From a virus: a stretch of DNA of 45,898 bases. A program made the position numbers and the translations under genes. The DNA is taken from the IMG/VR virus record IMGVR_UViG_3300021599_003346, positions 1-45,898 of that record; one strand, 5' to 3'. The notes under the pieces were generated by a model, which saw only the letters and a program-made list of their open reading frames with translations, made no database searches and was not told the origin of the DNA. This document shows, piece by piece, positions 7,748 through 16,408 of the stretch (within the stretch, counting starts at the first letter, position 1; every line of letters starts with the position of its first letter).

Positions 7748-8170
7748 CTAGTTGTAATAACAGTAGCGAACCAGCAAAATTAAAAATCCCGGCTTGTAAT
7801 GATGTGGTACTTTACAATCAATTAATTGATTCATGCAAGTAACGATAATTTGAGAGTCTCTGGTCACAGAGCCATCAAACTCATCATCATCATCAACAAT
7901 CTTTTCGTACTCTTGGTGCGAAAATTTTTCAAGCAATCGCAAACAAACATCAACCGACTTTTCAAAAGATTTTTCATTGGTAAAAGAATTTACAATATTA
8001 AAATCTTTTTGTGTGATGTTTTCTGTAGGTTTGAAATGGGGATAAAACTCAAATATTTTATGAAAACATTCATTGATTTTATCGTATGCAGTAGTTTCAG
8101 TCACAAAACTGCTATCTTTAGATAACTCGGCATCAAAAACATCAGTAGCACGGATTTTCATAAAGCTCAT
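7748..8170 (-). CDS. Hypothetical protein (140 aa)
   Basis: The start is chosen at the ATG at 8170 (MSFMKIRATDVFDAELSKD), because AGGAGG lies five bases upstream of it; an in-frame ATG 33 bases earlier has no such site. It has an acidic patch DDDDEFDG near residues 90-98 and a hydrophobic C-terminus (PGFLILLVRYCYYN) that is too short to be a confident membrane anchor. No family recognised. Confidence 0.55.
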   Translation of the reverse strand: MSFMKIRATDVFDAELSKDSSFVTETTAYDKINECFHKIFEFYPHFKPTENITQKDFNIVNSFTNEKSFEKSVDVCLRLLEKFSHQEYEKIVDDDDEFDGSVTRDSQIIVTCMNQLIDCKVPHHYKPGFLILLVRYCYYN

Positions 8171-8241
8171 AAATCCTCCTTGAAAAAAGTGACATCCTGT
8201 CAACCCAAGAGCAAGATACCAAAAAAAAGAACTCTGTCAAC

Positions 8242-8508
8242 TCAATCTTTTTTTTGATCGTAACCTACTACTGCATGATGTAAAACTGGGTAGCCGGGGC
8301 AATTGTCACCCAAAGGCACACGGTCATCTGAAAAATCAGTTCGCAAATGGTCAGCAACAGCCTCATCAATTTGCTTCTTCTGTCCTGTCAGTTTGAGGCA
8401 ATGATACACACCGGATTTCAAAGAATCCTCTGATAAATATCTGCACCCATCATTGGCCTTAGCCATCAAGTTACAAACATGAACTACATGCAAATTAGAT
8501 AACGGCAT
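8242..8508 (-). CDS. Hypothetical protein (88 aa)
   Basis: No family recognised. It starts MPLSNLHVVHVCNLMAKAND and is His- and Cys-containing but without an obvious metal-site pattern. It is located just downstream of the peptide deformylase gene in the same direction, with an eight-base gap, so it is likely in one operon. Confidence 0.5.
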   Translation of the reverse strand: MPLSNLHVVHVCNLMAKANDGCRYLSEDSLKSGVYHCLKLTGQKKQIDEAVADHLRTDFSDDRVPLGDNCPGYPVLHHAVVGYDQKKD

Positions 8509-8516
8509 ACAAACCC

Positions 8517-9059
8517 CTAATTAACTACCTCAACTTCTTTACCGTGGTCAGAAATCAAAATTCCATTGTGATGATCAATCTCATGTTGACATACTACGCT
8601 AAACAATCCTGAAAAAGTCTCGCTGATATCGTTAACAGTAGCATTACTCTCATTAATGGATAATTCCTTGCCTTTAAACAAAGCGTTGTTGTATCGCTTA
8701 ACCAAAAATCTACGCATACCGCCATTTTTGTCCTTGATACTCAAACAGCCCTCTAATGAATCTTGTTTAGCCTCTTCACTTGTGTATTCCATATCAACAA
8801 AACACCTGTAATTCATGCCATCCTTACTGGCTATAAAAAACTTGAGTGGAATACCACATTGAACAGCAGAAAGTCCAACTCCATGATTTTTCATGCATAG
8901 TGAAATCATGTGTTTTGCTAGCAACGACAGAAATGCCACATCCTCGCTTGATGCTTCAGCAATCTTGCTGGGATGTGGCATTTCTGCAATCTCAACAATT
9001 TTTAATGGGAACCATTTTTGAAATGTTGCATGAGTGCTTGCACTTTCGTGTTGAGCCAT
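8517..9059 (-). CDS. def: Peptide deformylase
   Basis: Removes the N-formyl group from nascent proteins at the ribosome exit. All three family motifs are present: GVGLSAVQCG (60-69, usually GxGxAAxQ), EGCLS with the metal-binding Cys (103-107) and QHEIDHHNG with the HExxH metal site and catalytic Glu (158-166). It has 180 residues, close to bacterial enzymes and longer than most phage forms. The annotated ATG lies 58 bases inside the preceding ribbon-helix-helix gene, so the true start could be slightly downstream. It clusters with bS21 upstream, forming part of the translation-related set. Confidence 0.95.
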   Translation of the reverse strand: MAQHESASTHATFQKWFPLKIVEIAEMPHPSKIAEASSEDVAFLSLLAKHMISLCMKNHGVGLSAVQCGIPLKFFIASKDGMNYRCFVDMEYTSEEAKQDSLEGCLSIKDKNGGMRRFLVKRYNNALFKGKELSINESNATVNDISETFSGLFSVVCQHEIDHHNGILISDHGKEVEVVN

Positions 9060-9268
9060 TTTTCAAGACTTTCTGCATTAGAAACGATAGAATTTGGGAT
9101 GTTTAAAACAACTTTAACAGAATCTGGCTCCGCTGACAATTGCTTGTCAACATAGTCTCTAATAACTTGACTAATTGATACTCCACGCTTGTCCGCATGT
9201 TTCTTCAAAATTTCTTTATAACGAGTATCAACAACCAAATTCAGTATTCTATCTTTTCTTGTTGCCAT
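9002..9268 (-). CDS. Ribbon-helix-helix DNA-binding protein (88 aa)
   Basis: The start is the ATG at 9268 (MATRKDRILNLVVDTRYKEI); the longer frame upstream lies inside the bS21 gene. The RHH pattern is a short strand (RILNLVVD), helix A (TRYKEILKKHADKRG) and helix B with the typical (S/T)xSxVIR turn (VSISQVIRDYVDKQL). Such proteins are usually dimeric transcriptional regulators or antitoxins. No toxin gene is adjacent, so a phage regulator is more likely. The C-terminal ~40 residues are of unknown function and overlap def. Confidence 0.7.
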   Translation of the reverse strand: MATRKDRILNLVVDTRYKEILKKHADKRGVSISQVIRDYVDKQLSAEPDSVKVVLNIPNSIVSNAESLEKWLNTKVQALMQHFKNGSH

Positions 9269-9272
9269 GATA

Positions 9273-9557
9273 TTATCTTCTTTCTTCCTTTTTCTTTTTC
9301 TTCTTAGGAGCCTTTTCAATAAAAGATTCCTTAAGTTTCAACTTAAGGAGAGTTGCATCCTTTTCTCTCTGCTTTCTTCGGGCAATTTGACTTTTTGATT
9401 CATAGTACTCAAGCCTTTTGATTTCCTTCATAATGCCTGCTTTGTTACAAGCTTGCCTGAAGGATGACAATAAATTCCTGAAATTCCTTTCCCGTTCCTC
9501 GAAAGAGGCATTCATGGGCAAGTCTCTAGCTTCAACTTTTACATTACACTTCCGCAT
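9273..9557 (-). CDS. rpsU: Ribosomal protein bS21 homologue
   Basis: The sequence FRQACNKAGIMKEIKRLEYYESKSQ matches the bS21 core (compare cellular '...FKRsCEKAGvlaEvRRREfYEKPt...'), preceded by an acidic/basic stretch and followed by RRKQREKDA and a basic tail (APKKKKKKEERR). It is 94 residues, longer than the usual ~70. bS21 sits at the mRNA exit of the 30S subunit near the anti-SD and helps initiation. Phage-encoded S21 is known and is thought to replace the host copy on ribosomes. It lies upstream of the RHH and def genes and overlaps the glycosyltransferase gene by 14 bases. Confidence 0.88.
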   Translation of the reverse strand: MRKCNVKVEARDLPMNASFEERERNFRNLLSSFRQACNKAGIMKEIKRLEYYESKSQIARRKQREKDATLLKLKLKESFIEKAPKKKKKKEERR

Positions 9558-10683
9558 TTTTTAACCCTTTTATCTTAAGTAATTTGCCAAAAAACTTGGG
9601 AGTTGTTAATTTAATAATTTCCGAAAAATTAACATTCTTATGTTTAATAGCAAATTTATCCGAATTTTGCCTTTCATCAAAAAATTGATTAAGACATGAA
9701 ATTATATTATTGAAATAGTAAGCATTCAATGTACTATCATCCATGTTATTGAAATTTAAGAATGAAAAATAGTTTTTCATCCTATTTCCAGAATTGTATA
9801 CCTCGAACTCTTGAATCTTTTTACCCTCGAACCATGTCAATCTTTCAAGTACCGACAGACACTTGGATTGACTTAGGGCACCAACGAAAAATGAATTACC
9901 AAAATAATCAATATAGCTTCCAATTAAATGGCATATCGTTAGTATTTTCTGAAAATCGCTTTCCTTAATAAACAATAAATTTTTATGTTCTAATCTCATG
10001 CTCAAATCAAAAGTAAAATCATTTTGAATACAGATTACGCCTATGCCATTATCCAAAAAACTTTTGATTATACTTTGATATAAAAATTCATAATGCTCGA
10101 TTGCATGATTTTTACCGTATTGAAAACTAATGGATTTCTTAAATGGCATTATTACAACTTTATTTTGTGGTAAATCTGGCAATTTTTCATTTAAGAATGT
10201 AGGCAAATGTGCTCTTGAAAAGAAGGGTGGAAAAGTTACAAGAATCTCTGGGTGTTTTTGAATAAATTCATCAGTCAAATAACTTTTAAAAAATTTATTA
10301 TACTCATGAGCGTGTTTTACATTGAAAAATACTTCGTTCAGACTACGAGATAAGACTCTTAATAATGTAGATTCATTATTTATACCATCCGTATGTCTAT
10401 ACAATTCATCGGTATTATGACCATTTCCTAAATACCAAAACTCATCAGCTTTACCAAAAAAGCATCGTAATCCATTCCAAGAAATTACGATGTTGTACGA
10501 ATTGTCATCTGCAACTTCATAGTCATAAACAGTCTTGGCAAAGAAAACTGTTTGTGCAAGCTCTCCAACTATTACGAAAATTTTTACGGACCTTATATCA
10601 GCAAGGCTCTTTTGTGTGATTTTTTCTCGTTGTAAACCTGTTTTGTTTACATATCTGATGAGATATTCTTCAGGACCATTCAT
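9544..10683 (-). CDS. GT-B-like glycosyltransferase, divergent (379 aa)
   Basis: It is similar in layout to the adjacent gene at 10670-11827. The C-terminal half holds a Rossmann-like donor domain: KVVIMPFKKSISFQYGKNHAIEHYEFL, then FLDNGIGVICIQND, and the HLIGSYIDYFGNSFFVGALSQSKCL segment typical of family-9/heptosyltransferase-like enzymes. No membrane segment is seen. The ATG overlaps the stop of the upstream GT gene by 14 bases. The substrate is unknown; ADP-heptose is a candidate because HldE is encoded at 30.3 kb. The call is moderate because the sequence is divergent. Confidence 0.5.
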   Translation of the reverse strand: MNGPEEYLIRYVNKTGLQREKITQKSLADIRSVKIFVIVGELAQTVFFAKTVYDYEVADDNSYNIVISWNGLRCFFGKADEFWYLGNGHNTDELYRHTDGINNESTLLRVLSRSLNEVFFNVKHAHEYNKFFKSYLTDEFIQKHPEILVTFPPFFSRAHLPTFLNEKLPDLPQNKVVIMPFKKSISFQYGKNHAIEHYEFLYQSIIKSFLDNGIGVICIQNDFTFDLSMRLEHKNLLFIKESDFQKILTICHLIGSYIDYFGNSFFVGALSQSKCLSVLERLTWFEGKKIQEFEVYNSGNRMKNYFSFLNFNNMDDSTLNAYYFNNIISCLNQFFDERQNSDKFAIKHKNVNFSEIIKLTTPKFFGKLLKIKGLKNAEV

Positions 10684-11827
10684 TATTTTGTCTATCTATT
10701 ATATTTTGAACATAATCGGCATCATCAACAAGACCAATCTTGATACTTGTGTCAGACCTTAACAACTCATTTGTTGCTTCATGAATAATTGAATTAAATT
10801 CTGCAATATTTTCACAAACTTTTTTATAATTACACAAAACAATTTTCTGCTTAGTGTTCGCAACATTCAATAATCGCAATCGCAGCCCTTCCTGTCCAGC
10901 CCCATAAAGTTGATCAGGGCTTTCAACAAGCAAATATGGACAATTTGCAGCCATGCTCAAACGAGTGGAGGCCGTCCAAAATTGAATCGTAAATTCAAAA
11001 TGTTTTAAAAAAGCAATAACATTTTCTAAATTTCTCGATTCGGGCATCAAAGTCAAATCAAGTATATCATCTACTGGACACTTATGTACGCTTTGTTTTT
11101 CTCCCATCCAAACTGGATTGAAACCTTTTTCCTTAAGATCATGTATTAATTGAACATAAAAATCTTGACTCAAATTTCTTCCATAAGACTTTCTTGATCT
11201 CGCAAATATTCCAACCATTCTTGGCAGTTTGTTTTTTTCGGCCCACTCCAAAGATGCTATCGACGGTTTTGGCAAAGGCAGAAAATGCCTTTTGTTTTTT
11301 TCAGGAGCAGAAAAAAAAGATCGTCTTATATTATCTTTCAAACAAACTGGACAAACTTGTCTTGAGTCTCTACTGCCAAATGCTTTGCCACATTCAAGGC
11401 ATCTTGATTCCATAAGCATGTTACCTAAAAAATGGCTTGGCAGAACCTCTCCAAAATTTTTCAAGTATAATTCTAGTTTTTTTATTGTCTTAGAATGATG
11501 ATGCAGAGCCCTCACGGTTTCTCTAAGACCCATACAGTTTTCACTCAGTTCCCAAAATTCATCTACTAAATGTTTATATAAAAATTCCCTTCCATACCAA
11601 CCAACTACAACTATGTTTTTGTCTTTGTTCCTTTTAGCTATTTTCGGTAACAGATAATGAGGAATCAGCCATTCACAACCGAACTCAACTAAAGCAATTA
11701 TAAAAATAGTTTTATTTTTTTTATACTGATTATAAACATTTCTATAAAACTCTATATTTTTGAGCTTCTGCTCTTGAACAAATTCTTTTCCATCCAAATT
11801 GTCGTATCCGACATTTAGAAAGATCAA
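10670..11827 (-). CDS. GT-B (heptosyltransferase-like) glycosyltransferase with inserted zinc ribbon
   Basis: The C-terminal domain is GT9-like: RMVGIFARSRKSYGRNLSQD, LIHDLKEKGFNPVWMGE, LENVIAFLKHFEFTIQFWTASTRL, and the donor-site region CPYLLVESPDQLYGAGQEG. Between the domains is a four-Cys zinc ribbon (CLECGKAFGSRDSRQVCPVC), an unusual addition. The start is TTG at 11827: it overlaps the previous stop (TTGA), AAGGG lies eight bases upstream, and no early in-frame ATG exists. It probably transfers a sugar to a phage or host surface component; the exact donor is unknown. Confidence 0.6.
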   Translation of the reverse strand: MIFLNVGYDNLDGKEFVQEQKLKNIEFYRNVYNQYKKNKTIFIIALVEFGCEWLIPHYLLPKIAKRNKDKNIVVVGWYGREFLYKHLVDEFWELSENCMGLRETVRALHHHSKTIKKLELYLKNFGEVLPSHFLGNMLMESRCLECGKAFGSRDSRQVCPVCLKDNIRRSFFSAPEKNKRHFLPLPKPSIASLEWAEKNKLPRMVGIFARSRKSYGRNLSQDFYVQLIHDLKEKGFNPVWMGEKQSVHKCPVDDILDLTLMPESRNLENVIAFLKHFEFTIQFWTASTRLSMAANCPYLLVESPDQLYGAGQEGLRLRLLNVANTKQKIVLCNYKKVCENIAEFNSIIHEATNELLRSDTSIKIGLVDDADYVQNIIDRQNNEWS

Positions 11828-12006
11828 GTTGCTACCCTTGTCATCGTAGCTGGCTTACCACACTTCGGGCAACGAAATTGTCTTTTTTTTCCACAAGTAG
11901 AGCAATGATTTTTAAGCTCATACAAATCTTTTAAATCCTCTGAGGTTCCTGTGGATGTTCTCCCCCAACGGCATTTCAAACACCTAATCATGTATTGCTT
12001 TTCCAT
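11824..12006 (-). CDS. Small zinc-ribbon protein (60 aa)
   Basis: The start is the ATG at 12006 (MEKQYMIRCLKCRWGRTSTG); a longer frame would begin inside the terminator hairpin. Three CxxC pairs are present (CLKC, CSTC, CPKC), enough for one or two zinc sites. These occur in nucleic-acid-binding or scaffold proteins. It is the first gene after the terminator and overlaps the glycosyltransferase start by four bases (TTGA). TATAAT ends about six bases before the ATG, so the transcript may have a very short leader. Confidence 0.6.
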   Translation of the reverse strand: MEKQYMIRCLKCRWGRTSTGTSEDLKDLYELKNHCSTCGKKRQFRCPKCGKPATMTRVAT

Positions 12007-12028
12007 AGAGATATTATAGTTAAAAACA

Positions 12029-12063
12029 AAAAAGCCCATGCAAAAAATTGCATGGGCTTTTAA
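12029..12063. terminator. Bidirectional intrinsic terminator
   Basis: A 13-base-pair stem (AAAGCCCATGCAA with TTGCATGGGCTTT) and an AAAA loop are flanked by T-rich tails on both strands. It follows the minus-strand gene ending at 12078 and separates it from the zinc-ribbon/glycosyltransferase run. Confidence 0.85.
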
Positions 12064-12077
12064 TTATTATTTTATTA

Positions 12078-12785
12078 TTAAGCGTGGTATTGACCGTCTT
12101 TAAAACTTCCACCTAAAGAATTACTAATCTTTTCAATTTGGTTTCTCAAATTCTCAAATTTCTTTTTGAAAGAACTAGCCTTTTTCTCGTTGAGGCCAGT
12201 TTTAGTATTCATTTCAACTTCAAGATTGTATAGGTCACGCTTGAGTTTTTCCAGTTTTGGATACGCTGGATGAGCAGCTAAACCCGCTGTCACCTTCACT
12301 TTATTTTCTTTATCAACAGCATCTGGACCAACTGTATCAGGGTAAATAGGATTGGGATTATTGGCTAATCCTACGGCTTTTTCGCCGTTGTCTAGTTTGC
12401 CAGCTTTTTCAAGTGATGTCTTAACTAAATCATTGAGAGGCTTGCCTCCATCAACTTGATATTGTCCAGCTTTTTTTTCTACTTTACCAGTTCCATCTTT
12501 TGCCTTCTTAGCTTTTTTCTTTGCTTTGGCTTCATTCAAAGCAGCTTCCATAAGCACAGTTGTCTCGTCGGGGAACATCTTGCCACTTCTGGTAATAACA
12601 TCAGTCCAATAACTGGCATCGTCAGAGCTTAGTGATTTTTCTTGGACAGCATAATTACCAAAGAAGTCACTCTTAGGAGTTTGATCAACCTCTGTAGCCT
12701 TAAATATGCCTTTATTCTGGGCACTATCCCATAAATCACAAAGCCTGTTGAACTCATCTTTTTGTTGTTGCCATGAATCAGTCAT
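12078..12785 (-). CDS. Hypothetical protein, Lys/Ala-rich (235 aa)
   Basis: No family recognised. The N-terminus is acidic and aromatic (MTDSWQQQKDEFNRLCDLWD), followed by a lysine/alanine-rich helix (LNEAKAKKKAKKAKDGTGK) and a C-terminal coiled coil (KLKRDLYNLEVEMNTK, KKFENLRNQIEKISNSLGG). It forms a single-gene unit ended by the terminator at 12029, and a TATATAATAAGG stretch lies upstream. The composition would suit a virion or scaffold-like protein, but this is inference. Confidence 0.6.
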   Translation of the reverse strand: MTDSWQQQKDEFNRLCDLWDSAQNKGIFKATEVDQTPKSDFFGNYAVQEKSLSSDDASYWTDVITRSGKMFPDETTVLMEAALNEAKAKKKAKKAKDGTGKVEKKAGQYQVDGGKPLNDLVKTSLEKAGKLDNGEKAVGLANNPNPIYPDTVGPDAVDKENKVKVTAGLAAHPAYPKLEKLKRDLYNLEVEMNTKTGLNEKKASSFKKKFENLRNQIEKISNSLGGSFKDGQYHA

Positions 12786-12815
12786 GAATTATCTCCATTT
12801 AGACCTTATTATATA

Positions 12816-13382
12816 TCATGGTTTCAGCAATTTTTTGCATTCTTCAATTGTCAAACCCTTAAATTGCTTGTACCAACCGTCATGTTTGCCAACATATTTG
12901 TTGCGCCCTGCAATTATGAGTCGCAAAGCATTCCTCGTATCATGCAAATACTTGCATTTATTGATAATAGTAATATCGAAAGTATCCAAACTATTGTAGG
13001 CTGCTGCCCTTACTAATAAAGTAAACAAACCGAACAAGCATTTGTCTCTCCAATAAGGAGACAAAACTACGAGCATGGCAGTTTTTTTAGCAGTTTTGTA
13101 TATCTTGCTTTTTCTCTTAATGAAAAGTTTGGATTCAAGAGATTGAATAAAAACTTTTAACTTTTGAAACTTATATTTCTTATGGTTTATAAAAATATGA
13201 TTAGGCTTGGGGTAATCTGCATGAAATATTTCTCTACAGTCATACCAACACGGTACACAAACTTTATTTCTGAACTCTTCTGCTACCGAAAACGCTATAT
13301 TGCAGCAATTGTATAAGATGGGTATTTCACAAATATCATCCCTCACAAATTGCATCAACACATTTTTCGTTATCTTCAGCAT
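12816..13382 (-). CDS. Hypothetical basic protein (188 aa)
   Basis: No family recognised. It is rich in Lys, Cys and aromatic residues (PCWYDCREIFHADYPKPNHI; CKYLHDTRNALRLIIAGRNK). The start is uncertain: the ATG at 13382 lies 47 bases inside the upstream gene, and a second in-frame ATG exists at 13355. No membrane segment is clear; the VVLSPYWRDKCLFGLFTLLV stretch is only moderately hydrophobic. It is downstream of the DnaE C-terminal half in the same run. Confidence 0.5.
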   Translation of the reverse strand: MLKITKNVLMQFVRDDICEIPILYNCCNIAFSVAEEFRNKVCVPCWYDCREIFHADYPKPNHIFINHKKYKFQKLKVFIQSLESKLFIKRKSKIYKTAKKTAMLVVLSPYWRDKCLFGLFTLLVRAAAYNSLDTFDITIINKCKYLHDTRNALRLIIAGRNKYVGKHDGWYKQFKGLTIEECKKLLKP

Positions 13383-13833
13383 CTTTTATATATTCTATAT
13401 TTTTTTTACTATTTATATCTGTTTTTTCAAAATACTGATCTAAGTTATTTATTTTCACTATTTCCCAATGCATATCATCCTTCGGCACATATTCTTCTTT
13501 TGTATAATAAAAAATTTCAAACAAATATTCATATGTCTTTGCTATAACCATAGGTTTCGTCATACCATTGTATAAGTCCATAAATATTTTTCTAACTAAT
13601 CTTATTGCTTCTTTTCGAGGAGCTTTCCCCAACTTTGTCATCAAGGTTACAGCTTTTTTTGGCCCTATGTTTTCTAAGAACAGAGCCTCAACTATTTGTT
13701 CCTTCAAATCTCCATCTCTAAGTTCCGCTATGGCTTTATAACATGCCATAACATCGCCTTTTTGAGGCCTATGAGTCAATACATCCTTAAAGTATTCATG
13801 AAAATTTGAATCATCAATAACAAGTTCACTCAT
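13336..13833 (-). CDS. Hypothetical protein (165 aa), next to DnaE C-terminal half
   Basis: No family recognised. The helical N-terminal two thirds (DVMACYKAIAELRDGDLKEQ; RKEAIRLVRKIFMDLYNG) is followed by an acidic tail (KDAEDNEKCVDAICEG). Its ATG lies within the last codons of the DnaE C-half (8-base overlap), so the two are co-translated. It might be a polymerase accessory protein, but nothing in the sequence proves this. Confidence 0.55.
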   Translation of the reverse strand: MSELVIDDSNFHEYFKDVLTHRPQKGDVMACYKAIAELRDGDLKEQIVEALFLENIGPKKAVTLMTKLGKAPRKEAIRLVRKIFMDLYNGMTKPMVIAKTYEYLFEIFYYTKEEYVPKDDMHWEIVKINNLDQYFEKTDINSKKNIEYIKDAEDNEKCVDAICEG

Positions 13834-16357
13834 CTTTTTTACTTTCTTCTATCAATACGAGTCGATAATCCATACTTTTTTCTTTTGGGAGTTCATACCT
13901 TTTATGCCTTGGAGGAGACTTAAAGGTATAAGTCGAAAACCCATTAGATGGTGGACAAACCTGTATACTAATTAAGTTGCCTTTTTTTAATTCTGATTTA
14001 AATCTTTGGTAATCATCATCCCAAATCGTTATCCTTCCCATCTCAAAATTATCATCCATAACAGACAAGCTAGCAAAAGAGCCTTTGCCACTTTTGAACT
14101 TTTTAATATTTACTTCGAGTATCTCACAAATTACTGTTGACCATAAAACGCCTGCTTCATCTTGTAGTTTGAGATTGTTAAAGTTTTTGTTCGGCTGATA
14201 ACCTGCTGCATTTCTAATACGGTTATCCCATGGATAACCATAATATGTCTCCTGAGCCAGCCTACTATTATTTAGTAAAGGCAAAACCTTCGCATCGTCA
14301 ATTTTTACTTCCTCGCTGACGAATGTTTCCAAAGTTGGCTTAACAGGAGCCTTATCAGCAAATCGTTTAAGTGCTGCTTCAGCTTTTTTCTTAGCACCTG
14401 CTAACAATGAAATATATTGATCTTTATTTTCAAAATCCTTTCTTTCGATATAATCAGATAATATCTGTATATTTTTGGGTGTCGCAAGCTTTATGACATG
14501 CAGTTGCTCTGGCAATGCTTCCTTGATGACTTCGGCAAGTTTAGTCAAAGAGGCTTCAAATCTTTTTTGTCTATCCTTCACTATCTTTTGATAATCTGCA
14601 AATAATAACCAAAATTTATAGAGTTCAACCGGATTGTTTTCCTTGAAAACTCCTAAAGGGATCAAAGCCCTTAGAACAGTTGCCTCGGTTCCAAAACGGG
14701 AAAGAAAGTCTTCAAAGCCATCGTATGGCTGGAGTTCAACAATTCGCTTGGCTTTATCCTCACCTATACCTTTGATGTTAGAAAAACCTATGTAAATCTT
14801 ACCATCAAATATGCTAAATGTTTCCTTAGACAAATTAATATCTAATGGACAAACTTCAACCCCATGATTAATTGCCTCGGAGATATAGTCCCTTAGCTTT
14901 TCGTCATCACTTTCACATTGTAGAGTTGCTGTGTAGAATTCTAAAGGATAATGTGCTTTTAAATACAACTGCCTAGCAGAAATATATGAATAAGCTACGG
15001 AATGGCTTAGATTAAAACCGTATTCAGCGAAAGATTGTATCTGATCAAAAAGTTTTGTTACCTCTTCTTTAGTAGTTTCCAAAACAAGCTGGCCATTCTC
15101 AATAAACTTGTCTTTATATTTCCCAAACGCTTCTATTTTCTTTTTAGAAATAGCTTTTATAACGACATAACAATCACGAAGAGGAATCTTGCCTACAGCA
15201 GCAAGAATTTTCATAACATCCTCTTGGAAAATCATAATGCCATAAGTTTTACCTAAAATTGGTTCTATAACAGGATGCAATTTATATTCCTGTTTGCCAC
15301 GCTTTCTGAGTGTGTATGTCTCATCCATTCCTTGATTCAAAGGGCCGGGACGATACAGAGCTACAAGGTTAACTAAATCATCAAAGCAATCCATTCCACA
15401 TTTTCTAGCTAATTTTCTGATACCTTCAGAGTCATACTGGAAAACACATTTAAGATCACCAGCATTAGCCATTTCCATGCATTTTGCATCATTCAAGTAA
15501 GACAGATCACTCCAATCCCATTGACCTTCTAATGCAGAAATGTTTTTCAAACTGTGCCGTTGTTTTACCATCTTTACTGTTAATGCAATTTGCCAAAGAC
15601 TACTTACAACCAACAAGTCAAATTTGATCAAGCCAACTGGGCCAAGGTCTTGACCACTCAAGCCTTCAACCCACGCAGAAACAGCTTCTCCTTCGGAGCC
15701 TTTGACCAACGGCACAAATTTATCAATGGGTTGATTGCAGAGTATCAATCCACCAGCATGTTTTCCCATGCTTCTATTGCGATGTAATAATTTTTGAACT
15801 GCTGCTGCCACATCAGGATGCTTTTGACAATATGCATTCAATTCAGGATACAACTCCAAAGCTTTCTGATAAGTTAAAGCCTCCCCCTCATCATCTTTAA
15901 GTCGCAAATTTGTTGTGATTTGAAGAATTTCTGATCTGTCAAGCCCATGAACACGGGCCATATCAATAAAAGTGCTTTTGAGTCCAAAAGTACCATAGTT
16001 TCCAATATTGCATACTTTGTCTTCGCCAAAAGTTTGAGGAGCCCAAGTATTCTTCAGATAATCACGAACTATTGGCAAATAATCTACATCAACATCTGGA
16101 TATTCCCCATTTTTTGTCGATGGTTCCTCATCAAGATTTACATAATCAACAATATCAAGAAGCTTACATATTAAAAGATTGTTTTCGTTATTTGGATATT
16201 TTTTACCTTCATAAAACATTTTGATAAAATATTCTTCTAGGTCTTGAACCTCAACCTCGATTAACTCCCATTTGAGTCTTTTTTCAAAATTCTTATGAAG
16301 ACACAATTCAGGATAAAGATGCTTCCTTTCAAGAAGTAGGGATTTCAATTTTTCCAT
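13826..16357 (-). CDS. dnaE: DNA polymerase III alpha, C-terminal half (palm/fingers, HhH, OB-fold)
   Basis: The C-terminal portion of a C-family replicative polymerase on its own gene. It begins with an ~80-residue extension without DnaE similarity that I can see, then the palm with PDVDVDY (87-93, two catalytic Asp) and IKFDLL (third Asp). Fingers motifs follow (GNYGTFGLKSTFIDMARVHG; HRNRSMGKHAGGLIL; NLVALYRPGPLNQGM; FQEDVMKILAAVG; NLSHSVAYSYISARQLYLKA), then an HhH (IKGIGEDKAKRIVEL) and an OB-fold (GKGSFASLSVMDD). It has its own SD (GAGG) before ATG 16357, so it is made as a separate chain. The PHP half is at 19.3-20.6 kb. The two chains must associate for a complete active site. Confidence 0.93.
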   Translation of the reverse strand: MEKLKSLLLERKHLYPELCLHKNFEKRLKWELIEVEVQDLEEYFIKMFYEGKKYPNNENNLLICKLLDIVDYVNLDEEPSTKNGEYPDVDVDYLPIVRDYLKNTWAPQTFGEDKVCNIGNYGTFGLKSTFIDMARVHGLDRSEILQITTNLRLKDDEGEALTYQKALELYPELNAYCQKHPDVAAAVQKLLHRNRSMGKHAGGLILCNQPIDKFVPLVKGSEGEAVSAWVEGLSGQDLGPVGLIKFDLLVVSSLWQIALTVKMVKQRHSLKNISALEGQWDWSDLSYLNDAKCMEMANAGDLKCVFQYDSEGIRKLARKCGMDCFDDLVNLVALYRPGPLNQGMDETYTLRKRGKQEYKLHPVIEPILGKTYGIMIFQEDVMKILAAVGKIPLRDCYVVIKAISKKKIEAFGKYKDKFIENGQLVLETTKEEVTKLFDQIQSFAEYGFNLSHSVAYSYISARQLYLKAHYPLEFYTATLQCESDDEKLRDYISEAINHGVEVCPLDINLSKETFSIFDGKIYIGFSNIKGIGEDKAKRIVELQPYDGFEDFLSRFGTEATVLRALIPLGVFKENNPVELYKFWLLFADYQKIVKDRQKRFEASLTKLAEVIKEALPEQLHVIKLATPKNIQILSDYIERKDFENKDQYISLLAGAKKKAEAALKRFADKAPVKPTLETFVSEEVKIDDAKVLPLLNNSRLAQETYYGYPWDNRIRNAAGYQPNKNFNNLKLQDEAGVLWSTVICEILEVNIKKFKSGKGSFASLSVMDDNFEMGRITIWDDDYQRFKSELKKGNLISIQVCPPSNGFSTYTFKSPPRHKRYELPKEKSMDYRLVLIEESKKDE

Positions 16358-16408
16358 TGTGTCCTCAAAAACAAATTCACAATAATAAATAGAATACGAG
16401 GTTTAATC

